Origin: Kribbella sp. VKM Ac-2569
GTDB lineage: Bacteria > Actinomycetota > Actinomycetes > Propionibacteriales > Kribbellaceae
Reading direction: 5' to 3'
Assembly (NCBI RefSeq): GCF_004216905.1
Contig: NZ_SGXJ01000001.1
Coordinates: forward strand, 1,178,001-1,242,000
Length of the DNA: 64,000 bases
Of this stretch, positions 8,271-15,395 are shown in pieces. Made by a program: the position numbers and the translations under genes. The stretch's first letter is position 1. Every line of letters starts with the position of its first letter. The notes below the pieces were generated by a model. It saw nothing but the letters and a program-made list of their open reading frames with translations. It was not told the DNA's origin and did no database searches.

Positions 8271-10070
8271 TCATCGCTCGGGCTTCGGCGGCAACACAGG
8301 TGCCAGTACGCCGACCATCGCGTCCCGGCGCTCCCAGGTGCAGTCCTCCGGTTGATCACCGCACTGCGCCATCAACAGCGGACCGACCTCGCGGAACCCG
8401 GTGAACACCCCGGACGCCTCCAGAGCACCCCGTCCCCCGAGCAGCCGAAGATGCTCCGGCCCCAGCAGAATCTGCCACGCCGGCCCGCGAACGCTGCTCC
8501 GCGGATCACGCCGTACGTCGGAGCGCACTCCGGCGAACGACTCGTACCGCGACTGACCGTCGCCCAGGTAGAACCGCCGCGCAGCGTCGATCCAGCCCCC
8601 GACGACCGGCAAGGTCTCGACCGCCCGAGTGACGAGATCGCTCACGAACAGTCCTGAGACGAACGAGCGCATCGGATGGGAGATCTCGACAGTGAGATGG
8701 GCGGGCAGGCTGTACAGGCGCTGGTCCGCTGCGAGCTGAGCACCGATCAGCAGATCGCCCCACCGTGCCGCGTCACCCACCACCTTCCCCTCGAACTTGA
8801 CCGACGTCAGCTCTCCGGACCGGAGCCGCTTTTGCACCCGATGCCAGGCCTTGTCGTCCGCACCGCTGGTCGCGTAGCGGCCGCGAGCCGATGTGTAGAC
8901 GAGCGTCAGCGTCAGGCCGTACAGGGGCACATCCTGATTGTCGAAACGAACCTGCCCGCCGAGCTCCGCGTAGCCGTCGGCCACCGGGGTCAGCAGCAGG
9001 CCGCGGGCCTGTTCGAGCCAGTCCGCGACCTCATCGACCTTGTCCAGAAGGTCCGTACCCATCGCGAGCTCGATCGCCACGTGCTGCGGTCCGGCGATCG
9101 AGTGCCGCCACCCCTCCTGCCTGCTGAGGTCGTGGTACCAGGGCACCTCCTCGACGCCGTCGGGGTAGTCCGGCGGTACTTCGAGGTTCAGCGGCAACCG
9201 GTGCTCGTCCGCCGGCCGGCCCTGGACTCCGACGTTCTCGCGTGCCCAGGTGGCGGCGGCCGGCAAACTGCCGGCATGACTGGAGGGCACCTCTTGCCAC
9301 TCCACGCCGAGGTGTTCCGAGACCCAGGCGCGGTCGGTGTCAGGGCCGTAGCTGACCAGGCTGATGGGCGGATCGAAGGCGACGTGCAAGGATCCGTCGA
9401 TCGCGACGAAGGACGGCGGCTCACCGAAGCTCTGCAGTGAATGCTCGACGACCAGCCGGCGCCAGGCCGCGGAACTGTGGTCGATCGGCGCCGCGAACAC
9501 CCCGGCCATGGTCGGCCCAGCCGGCGCTTCCTGTTCGGTCTCGGCCGCACCGAACGGCTTGCCGTCGGCGTCGACCGTGGGATCGAGATCCTGGTACTCG
9601 GTAGGGCTGTCGGCGGACACGATGCCGAGTGCCTCCAGCACCTCGCTGACGCCTTCCTCGGCGAAGACGTAGCCGCGTTGCAGGATCTCCGTCAACGCCT
9701 CCCCGTCGACAGCGAGTCCGGTCCCGGTTGCCCACTCCGCGATCAGCTGCGACGCTGCCCTGGCCCGTCCGGGCAGGGTGGTCTCGAGTTCGAGATGGTC
9801 GACGGGTCGCTCTTGGAACGCGGCGAGCATGGCCTCTCCGTACACCCACTGCCAGGCGGGTTCCCCCGCGACCAGCCCCCGGATGTCCGCGACGTCGCTG
9901 TCGAAGATGTGTGCGACGACGGCATGGCCAGGTCCCGGATCCCAGTCGGCACCCCTGGCCAGCGGAAGCTCCCACCAGACCCATCCCGGCACGGTTTTGC
10001 TGTGCCGGGCGTACGCAGCCGGAGGATCCTCCCGCTCACGCGCGATCAGGTACGTCGCCCAACGCCCCAC
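8271..10070 (-). CDS. hypothetical protein (599 aa)
   Basis: I do not recognise this protein. The start is a GTG at 10070 with a GAGGAG ribosome site seven bases upstream; the open frame further upstream is only the shadow of the hydrolase gene on the same strand in another frame. The sequence is soluble in character, rich in Trp and acidic residues, with no signal peptide or long hydrophobic segment. It opens VGRWATYLIARERED and ends APVLPPKPER. It lies downstream of the Lrp and alpha/beta hydrolase genes on the same strand with a 53-base gap, so it may have its own promoter or be the last gene of that unit. Confidence 0.7.
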   Translation of the reverse strand: MGRWATYLIAREREDPPAAYARHSKTVPGWVWWELPLARGADWDPGPGHAVVAHIFDSDVADIRGLVAGEPAWQWVYGEAMLAAFQERPVDHLELETTLPGRARAASQLIAEWATGTGLAVDGEALTEILQRGYVFAEEGVSEVLEALGIVSADSPTEYQDLDPTVDADGKPFGAAETEQEAPAGPTMAGVFAAPIDHSSAAWRRLVVEHSLQSFGEPPSFVAIDGSLHVAFDPPISLVSYGPDTDRAWVSEHLGVEWQEVPSSHAGSLPAAATWARENVGVQGRPADEHRLPLNLEVPPDYPDGVEEVPWYHDLSRQEGWRHSIAGPQHVAIELAMGTDLLDKVDEVADWLEQARGLLLTPVADGYAELGGQVRFDNQDVPLYGLTLTLVYTSARGRYATSGADDKAWHRVQKRLRSGELTSVKFEGKVVGDAARWGDLLIGAQLAADQRLYSLPAHLTVEISHPMRSFVSGLFVSDLVTRAVETLPVVGGWIDAARRFYLGDGQSRYESFAGVRSDVRRDPRSSVRGPAWQILLGPEHLRLLGGRGALEASGVFTGFREVGPLLMAQCGDQPEDCTWERRDAMVGVLAPVLPPKPER

Positions 10071-10123
10071 CCTGGCCTCCTCGCCGATGTGGGTGGGAGC
10101 GTAGCGGCTGCGTCGGACAGTCC

Positions 10124-10867
10124 TCAGCCGAGGTGGGCGAGGAGGAGGGGATTGATGACGTCGGGGTGGGAGTAGGTGACCAGATGGGCGGCGTTTTCGA
10201 TGATTTCCAGGTGGGCGCCGGGGATCTGGGTGGCTACGGGTACGACGGTTTCGGGTGGGATCGAGGTATCGGAGTCGGCGGTGACGACGAGGACCGGGGC
10301 GGTGATGTCGCTCAGCCCGGGGAGGAGGTTGGTGGTACTGAGGGCCTCGCAGCAGGCGGCGTAGCCCTCGGCGGGGCAGTCCTGCAGCATCCGTCGTACG
10401 GGCTCGATGTCCTTGAATTCGGGGAGGAACCAGCGGCCGAGGGTCGCGTCGGTGATCGCTTGGGTGCCCTCGGCACGTACCTGCGCGGCGCGGTCGATCC
10501 ACATCTGCGGGTCTGCGGCCGGGTTCGACGGCGGGCAGATCACGACGAAGCGGTGGAAGCGTTCCGCGGCGTTCTGCGCGAGCCACAGGCCCACCGCGCC
10601 ACCGAGCGAGATCCCGACGTACGACGCCTGCTCGACTTCGAGCGTGTCAAGCAGTTCGACGACGTCGCCGCCCAGGTCGTCGATCGTGTACGGCCCGTCG
10701 GGGACCTCCGACCCACCATGACCCCGGTGATCGAACGCCACCACCCGGAACCGCTTGGCCAGTACGTCGACCTGCGGCGCCCACATCCCCTGATCCGCAC
10801 CGAGCGACGACCCGAGCAGCACTACGGGCGCATCGGCCGGTCCTGTCTCCACGTAGTTCAGTCGCAT
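10124..10867 (-). CDS. alpha/beta-fold hydrolase, 3-oxoadipate enol-lactonase-like
   Basis: The 247-residue protein is a complete alpha/beta hydrolase. The nucleophile elbow is GISLGG (Ser near 87), the oxyanion region is GSSLGADQGMW near 19-29, the acid is in VVTADSDTSIP and the His is in ENAAHLVTYSHP near the C-terminus. Length and the GSSLG...W pattern resemble PcaD, which opens the enol-lactone ring in the beta-ketoadipate pathway, but no other pca genes are nearby, so the substrate is open. It starts 9 bases after the Lrp-type regulator stops, which points to co-transcription. Confidence 0.8.
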   Translation of the reverse strand: MRLNYVETGPADAPVVLLGSSLGADQGMWAPQVDVLAKRFRVVAFDHRGHGGSEVPDGPYTIDDLGGDVVELLDTLEVEQASYVGISLGGAVGLWLAQNAAERFHRFVVICPPSNPAADPQMWIDRAAQVRAEGTQAITDATLGRWFLPEFKDIEPVRRMLQDCPAEGYAACCEALSTTNLLPGLSDITAPVLVVTADSDTSIPPETVVPVATQIPGAHLEIIENAAHLVTYSHPDVINPLLLAHLG

Positions 10868-10876
10868 GCCCCCACC

Positions 10877-11332
10877 CTACGAAGTCAGCGGCATGATCGT
10901 GGTGCGGCGGTGGTGTTCGAAGACGACCGAGCTGCGGATGTCGGCGATTTCCTGGCGTTTCGCGAGGGCTAGGACCAGATCGCGGAGGGCCTCGGTGTCC
11001 TTCACGGCGACGTGGGCGAGGAAGTCGGAGCCGCCGGAGACCATGTACATGTCCAATGTCTGCGGCAGGTCCATCACGTACTTCTGGAACGCGGTTGCTA
11101 CCGCCATCGCCTGCGGGCGGAGCTTGATCGAGATGATCGCCTGGGTGGACCGGTCGATCGCCTTCAGGTCGACGGCCGCGTGGTACCCGCTGATCACGCC
11201 GCGGTCGCGCAGCCCGCGGATCCGCTCCAGGCAGGTCGACGGCGCGATCTTGAGCTCGGCCGCCATGTCCCGGTTGGTCCGGCGGGCGTCGTTCTGCAGC
11301 ATCCGCAGCAGCGCCGTATCAAGTTCGTCCAT
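10877..11332 (-). CDS. Lrp/AsnC-family transcriptional regulator
   Basis: The 151-residue product has an N-terminal winged helix-turn-helix (MDELDTALLRMLQNDAR..., recognition helix in IAPSTCLERIRGLRDRG, residues about 18-48) and a C-terminal RAM ligand-binding domain with the usual Gly turn (MVSGGSDFLAHVAV). Such proteins form octameric rings and sense amino acids. The start at 11332 gives the usual family length. It is divergent from a DUF2000 gene 70 bases away and just upstream of a hydrolase gene, so those two are its likely targets. Confidence 0.9.
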   Translation of the reverse strand: MDELDTALLRMLQNDARRTNRDMAAELKIAPSTCLERIRGLRDRGVISGYHAAVDLKAIDRSTQAIISIKLRPQAMAVATAFQKYVMDLPQTLDMYMVSGGSDFLAHVAVKDTEALRDLVLALAKRQEIADIRSSVVFEHHRRTTIMPLTS

Positions 11333-11402
11333 GCCGCCCAGTTTTCCAGATCCGCCGAACGATGTTCGGAGTACGCCGAGATCGGCCGCCCATCGAGCTA
11401 GC

Positions 11403-11822
11403 GTGACCGCCGTGCTGACGAACAAGATGGTCGTGATCATCGCGGCCGAAGCCCCCATCGGTGTCGCCTTCAACACCGCCGCTCTGCTCGGAGTCGGCGT
11501 CGGCAGGCACCACGACGACACCGTCGGACCCGACACCGCCGACGCCGCCGGCGTCCCCCACACCGGCATGTGCGCGTACCCGATCCCGATCCTCCGCGCC
11601 CCCGCTGACACCCTCAGCACGCTCCGTGCCGAGGCTGCCGCGCGTCCCGACGTCACCATCCACGACATGCACCAGGTCGCCCAGCAGGCCCGCACTTACG
11701 ACCAGATGTCCACGACGCTCGCCGGCACCAAGCCTGATGACATCGAGTACTTGGGCCTGGCCCTTTACGGTCCTCGCGCCTCGATCGACTCGCTGACCGG
11801 AGCGCTCCCCCTCTACCGCTAG
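11403..11822 (+). CDS. DUF2000-family protein
   Basis: The 139-residue product (VTAVLTNKMVVIIAAEAPIG...) matches the DUF2000 family, small proteins of unknown role. No signal or membrane part is seen. The start is one of two in-frame GTG codons, at 11403 or 11412; the first gives the fuller N-terminus, and there is no clear ribosome site. It is divergent from an Lrp/AsnC regulator, a pairing that suggests control by that regulator. Its TAG stop shares the bases CTAG with the stop of the decayed gene on the other strand. Confidence 0.75.
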   Translation: MTAVLTNKMVVIIAAEAPIGVAFNTAALLGVGVGRHHDDTVGPDTADAAGVPHTGMCAYPIPILRAPADTLSTLRAEAAARPDVTIHDMHQVAQQARTYDQMSTTLAGTKPDDIEYLGLALYGPRASIDSLTGALPLYR

Positions 11823-11985
11823 TCCGGCAGGTGTGGGGCGATGAGTTCGAGCAGGATCGCGTGGCTCTTCTCATCAGCCGCAGCGATGACTCCCGGACCG
11901 GAATGGAGCGGCCCCCCACGCAGATCGGTGACGACGCACCCGGCGGCGCGGCCGCCGCGATCGCCAGCTCGAGATCAGAACTCAT
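11819..11985 (-). pseudogene. remnant of an inositol-monophosphatase-family gene
   Basis: On the minus strand an ATG at 11985 starts MSSDLELAIAAAA, like the N-terminus of an inositol monophosphatase-type phosphatase. After about 15 codons the reading frame must shift; the second frame then reads AAGCVVTDLRGGPLHSGPGV and continues to ELIAPHLPD and a TAG, which resembles the C-terminal end of the same family (the GG.vTD..G.P......viAA segment). The roughly 200 residues of the catalytic middle are missing. The best reading is an internal deletion that joined the two ends out of frame. Confidence 0.6.
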
Positions 11986-12003
11986 TCCGTCATCTAACAC
12001 GCG

Positions 12004-12825
12004 TCACACAGCGGAAAGCTTCTCCGGGTTGGCCACGACGCGGATCGCCGTGATCGCCGTGCCGTCGGAGTCCACGGTCAGCAGATGGTGGTTGCCTCGG
12101 ACAACCACCATCAAACCGGGTCCGGTGATCAGGTCCACCGGGGTAATCGTCACGTCAGGACGCCCGTAGATGTGGGCGAAGAAGGTGGCGACCTTCTCGC
12201 GGCCCGTGACGGGTTTGCGGGCGGCCCGGCGGCGACCGTTGGCGTCGGTCCAGGAGATGACGTCGTCCCTGAGCATCGACTCCAGACGCGGCAGGTCGCC
12301 GTCGCGCGCGGCGGCCACGAAGTCCAGGAGCAGGCGCCGCTGTTCGTCGACAGTCGGCTCGTAGCGTGGCCGGTCGTCGGCCAGCGCATGCGTGGCCCGG
12401 CGGTGCAGTTGGCGGCAGTCGTCCGGCGTACGGTCGAGGATCTCGGCGATCTCGTCGTACGGGAGGGTGAACGCGGTCCGCAGTACATAGACCGCGCGTT
12501 GCGGCGGGGTGAGGCGCTCCATCACGTGCAGGAGCGCCATCGACACCTCCTCGAGGTCGAGCGCGTTCGCCGGGACCGGCTCGGGAAGCCACTCGCCGAT
12601 GTAGCTCTCGCGGCGCGACTGCCGAGCTCGCAGTACGTCGACGGACAGCCGCGTCACCACCCGCGTCAGGTAGCGGCGCGGCTCGGCCACGTCGGAGCGG
12701 TCGGCGGCGGACCAGCGGACGTACGCCTCCTGCAGCACGTCCTCGGTGTCGTGCCAGCTGCCCAGCATCCGGTACGCGAGCCCAGCGAGCATGCCGCGCG
12801 CCGACTCGTACTCCTGCAGGATCAA
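12004..12825 (-). CDS. ECF41-type RNA polymerase sigma factor with SnoaL-like C-terminal domain
   Basis: The 273-residue product has sigma-70 region 2 (AYRMLGSWHDTEDVLQEAYV), region 4 (LTPPQRAVYVLRTAFTLPYDEIAEIL) and a C-terminal extension of about 110 residues that reads as a SnoaL-like domain ending NPEKLSAV. ECF41 sigma factors carry this extension with a conserved NPDKL-like motif and are encoded beside a carboxymuconolactone decarboxylase, oxidoreductase or epimerase gene, as here. The chosen start is a TTG at 12825 that overlaps the TGA of the upstream gene (TTGA), which suggests translational coupling. A frame opening further upstream overlaps the partner gene and does not look like protein. 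The extension is known in the family to control sigma activity in place of an anti-sigma factor. Confidence 0.85.
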   Translation of the reverse strand: MILQEYESARGMLAGLAYRMLGSWHDTEDVLQEAYVRWSAADRSDVAEPRRYLTRVVTRLSVDVLRARQSRRESYIGEWLPEPVPANALDLEEVSMALLHVMERLTPPQRAVYVLRTAFTLPYDEIAEILDRTPDDCRQLHRRATHALADDRPRYEPTVDEQRRLLLDFVAAARDGDLPRLESMLRDDVISWTDANGRRRAARKPVTGREKVATFFAHIYGRPDVTITPVDLITGPGLMVVVRGNHHLLTVDSDGTAITAIRVVANPEKLSAV

Positions 12826-13265
12826 CCGGCCAGTTCCGGCTGTTTCCGGGTCGCGACGTTCAGACGGGTCCACAGGTTGATGGTGCCAATCGCGAGCAGC
12901 ACGTTGGCAGCCCCCTCCTCGCCGAACTGCTCCAGCGCCGCATCCCACACGTCATCCGGTACGCCGGTGCGCTCCAGCACCGTGACCGCGTCGGTCAACG
13001 CCAGCGCCGCGCGCTCCCGGTCGTCGTAGAACGACGAGTCGTGCCAGGCGGCGAGACCGAACAGGCGCTGGCTGCTCTCGCCGTCCTTCAGCGCGTCCGT
13101 GGTGTGCATGTTCAGGCAGAACGCGCACCCGTTGAGCATCGACGCCCTGACCTTGATCAGGTGCAGCAACGTGTGGTCCACCACGCCCTGCACGTACTTC
13201 TCCACGCCGAACACGGCCCGGAAGCCGGCCGGCGAGACCTTGCTGAAGTTCATCCGCTCGTCCAT
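12822..13265 (-). CDS. carboxymuconolactone decarboxylase/AhpD-family protein (ECF41 partner)
   Basis: The 147-residue protein has the AhpD-like active site CAFCLNMH, with the two Cys and the His that act as a thiol-disulfide or alkyl hydroperoxidase centre. The start could be the ATG at 13265 or the Met five residues later. It lies directly upstream of, and overlaps, the ECF41-type sigma factor gene. In that family the decarboxylase-like gene is normally the main target of the sigma factor. The physiological substrate is unknown. Confidence 0.85.
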   Translation of the reverse strand: MDERMNFSKVSPAGFRAVFGVEKYVQGVVDHTLLHLIKVRASMLNGCAFCLNMHTTDALKDGESSQRLFGLAAWHDSSFYDDRERAALALTDAVTVLERTGVPDDVWDAALEQFGEEGAANVLLAIGTINLWTRLNVATRKQPELAG

Positions 13266-13309
13266 GCCAACACGACGGCGGCTCGGCCGTCCTACGTGAC
13301 GACTACGCC

Positions 13310-13316
13310 TGTGACA
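13310..13316 (-). promoter_or_regulatory. TGTCACA element upstream of the ECF41 target gene
   Basis: The minus strand shows TGTCACA about 45 bases before the decarboxylase-like gene. This equals the -35 consensus reported for ECF41 sigma factors. The expected CGTC -10 element at 16 bases is not present; a CGTA lies at 13 bases. Treat it as a half-matched promoter. Confidence 0.35.
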
Positions 13317-13320
13317 CCGA

Positions 13321-14037
13321 TCACGCGGGCTTCAGGACGTGCCTGGCCTTCGTGACAGCCGCCTCGGTCGCGGGGTCGAGCTCGGTGCCCTGGCCGGCGA
13401 GGACGCCGACGGAGATGATCACGTCGTCGACGCCCGTGACGGCGGCGGCGTACTCGAGGCCGCGCTTCGGGCCGCTGGTGCCGGTGAGGCGGAATGCGAA
13501 GGGCTTCGAGCCGTACTGCGGGGCGGTGATCTTCTCGACCTTCATCGACGTACTGGCGGCGCCGTCGGTCTTCAAGGTCACCTTGGCGCAGGAGTCGACG
13601 GCCTCGGCGTACGCGTCGCGCAGGTCCGTGACCTCGTCCGCGGTGCCCATCGAGTCGAGGCCGTAGTCGATGTACGGGCCTTCCTGACCGCCGGTGAACG
13701 TGCGGGTCACGCTGGCCTTGGAGCCGGGCGCCTTGGTGGCGTTCAGGTACTTCACCAGCGTCTTGCACCGGCTGCTCGACGACGAGAACGGCTTCGTGTC
13801 CTCGTCGGCCTCGTCCTTGTCCTCCGCGAAGCCGGTCGGGAGGTCCGCGAGCTCGAGGAGTGCCTTGGTGAGCTCGGTGGTCGTCCGGGTGACGGGCACG
13901 GCCGGCGTCGACGCAGTGGCGCTGGGCGTCGGCGTCGGTGTGGTCGCCGGTGGATCGGCGGCAGGCTTGTCGTCCCCACCGCCACAGGCAGCGAGGGACA
14001 GCGTCAAGACGGCAAGTAGCGCAACGAACCTGGTCAT
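13321..14037 (-). CDS. putative lipoprotein (238 aa)
   Basis: The start at 14037 follows a GGGAGG ribosome site. The product has a lipoprotein signal with lipobox LAAC at about residues 15-18, then a Thr/Pro/Ala linker (PATTPTPTPSATAST) and a globular part of about 180 residues. The second part (TELTKALLELADLPTGFAED) resembles the sensor-like or PknH-type extracellular lipoproteins seen in actinobacteria, but I cannot name the family. Its function is unknown. It sits alone between the ECF41 pair and rodA. Confidence 0.75.
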   Translation of the reverse strand: MTRFVALLAVLTLSLAACGGGDDKPAADPPATTPTPTPSATASTPAVPVTRTTTELTKALLELADLPTGFAEDKDEADEDTKPFSSSSSRCKTLVKYLNATKAPGSKASVTRTFTGGQEGPYIDYGLDSMGTADEVTDLRDAYAEAVDSCAKVTLKTDGAASTSMKVEKITAPQYGSKPFAFRLTGTSGPKRGLEYAAAVTGVDDVIISVGVLAGQGTELDPATEAAVTKARHVLKPA

Positions 14038-14227
14038 GGGGCCTCCCGGTCTGGACTGAGGAGCGGAGGGAGCGAAGCGACCGGAGCGACGAGGGAAGGC
14101 CGGGAGTAACAGCCCCATGACCCGCCGCGCCGGAGGCGTGGCATTCAACAGAGTCATCGGGCCTTCCAGCGGGGCTCTGGGCGGGGGCCGAGCAGGGAGC
14201 AGCGTACCTGACGGGTCAGTCGAGCGA

Positions 14228-15394
14228 TCAGTAGCGGTGCGAGCGGAGGTGGATGTTCTGCAGCAGGCCGACCGCCAGCAGGCACGCGAACATCGAGGAA
14301 CCGCCGTACGACACGAACGGCAGCGGCAGGCCCGTTACCGGCATGATGCCGAGCGTCATCCCGATGTTCTCGAATGCCTGGAACGCGAACCAGCAGACGA
14401 TCCCGGTCGCCACCAGCCGGCCGAACGCGTCGCGCGCGTTCACCGCGATCCGCAGCCCGCGGAACAGGATGATCGCGAACAGCACGATGATCGCGCCGGC
14501 GCCGATCAGCCCGAGCTCCTCCCCCGCGACCGTGAACACGAAGTCGGTGTGCTGCTCAGGGACGAACGCGTTCTGCGTCTGGCCGCCGTGGAACAGGCCC
14601 TGCCCGAACACGCCGCCGTTCCCAATCGCGATCCGCGCCTGGTTCACGTTGTACCCGATGCCCTGTGGGTCGGACGACGGATTCGCGAACGCGGTGAAGC
14701 GGGCGATCTGGTAGTCCTTCAGCACCTGCAGCTTGATCGCGATCGCCGCCACCAGTACCCCGCAGGTGAGCAGCCCCAGCATCCAGCGTTTCGGTACGCC
14801 GGACACTGCGATGATCCCGAACACGATCGACCCGAGCACCATCACGGTGCCGAGGTCCGGCTGCAGCATCACCAAGATCACCGGTACGGCGGCGACCCCG
14901 ACCGCTTGCGCGACGTCGATGGTCCGGGCGTCCTCGTTGCGGTCGGTCTCGCTCTTCTCCGCGATCAGCAGCGCCATGCCGACGATCACCGCGAGCTTGG
15001 CGAACTCGCTCGGCTGGATCGACATGAACGGCAGCTGGATCCACGACCGGGAACCGTTGATCGTCGAGCCGACGCCGGGCACCAGGACCAGGATCAGTCC
15101 GACGACCGAAGCGGCGTACAGCAGCGGGGCGAGGATCCGGACCCGGCGGTGGTCGGTGATCGCGGCGCCGATCGCGAGGACCAGGCCGATCGCGAAGTTC
15201 AGCGCGTGCCGGAGCAGGAACGCGTCCGGTTTGCCCTCGGTCAGCGAGGTCCGGTTGTGGGTCGCGGACCAGATCAGCAGGGCGCCGATGAACGACAGGG
15301 CGACCACGCCGAACACCAGGATCCAGTCGACGTGCCACACCGTCGACCGGCGATCCATCCGCGGCCGGGTCCGGATCGGAGTCAGGAACGCCAT
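14228..15394 (-). CDS. rodA: rod-shape peptidoglycan polymerase RodA
   Basis: The 388-residue SEDS-family protein has about ten membrane segments and the family signatures INGSRSWIQLPFMSIQPSEFAK (middle; cited in two parts, INGSRSWIQ and QPSEFAK) and a C-terminal GLPLPFVSYGGSSM. It polymerises lipid II into glycan strands together with the class B PBP encoded immediately upstream. The ATG starts one base after the stop of mrdA, so the two are translated together. The strict RodA or FtsW identity is decided by the neighbours mrdA and mreBCD. Confidence 0.92.
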   Translation of the reverse strand: MAFLTPIRTRPRMDRRSTVWHVDWILVFGVVALSFIGALLIWSATHNRTSLTEGKPDAFLLRHALNFAIGLVLAIGAAITDHRRVRILAPLLYAASVVGLILVLVPGVGSTINGSRSWIQLPFMSIQPSEFAKLAVIVGMALLIAEKSETDRNEDARTIDVAQAVGVAAVPVILVMLQPDLGTVMVLGSIVFGIIAVSGVPKRWMLGLLTCGVLVAAIAIKLQVLKDYQIARFTAFANPSSDPQGIGYNVNQARIAIGNGGVFGQGLFHGGQTQNAFVPEQHTDFVFTVAGEELGLIGAGAIIVLFAIILFRGLRIAVNARDAFGRLVATGIVCWFAFQAFENIGMTLGIMPVTGLPLPFVSYGGSSMFACLLAVGLLQNIHLRSHRY

Positions 15395-15395
15395 T

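Noticed and set aside
6467-8404. Long plus-strand frame opposite the radical SAM gene
   Set aside because: Shadow of the GC-rich codon pattern; the minus-strand frame has two Cys clusters and a family match.
10071-10586. N-terminal extension of the 599-residue protein
   Set aside because: This part is Arg/Pro-rich and overlaps the alpha/beta hydrolase gene; the GTG at 10070 has a good ribosome site.
11403-11840. Idea that DUF2000 and the following fragment form one read-through gene
   Set aside because: They are on opposite strands; the shared CTAG only brings their stop codons together.
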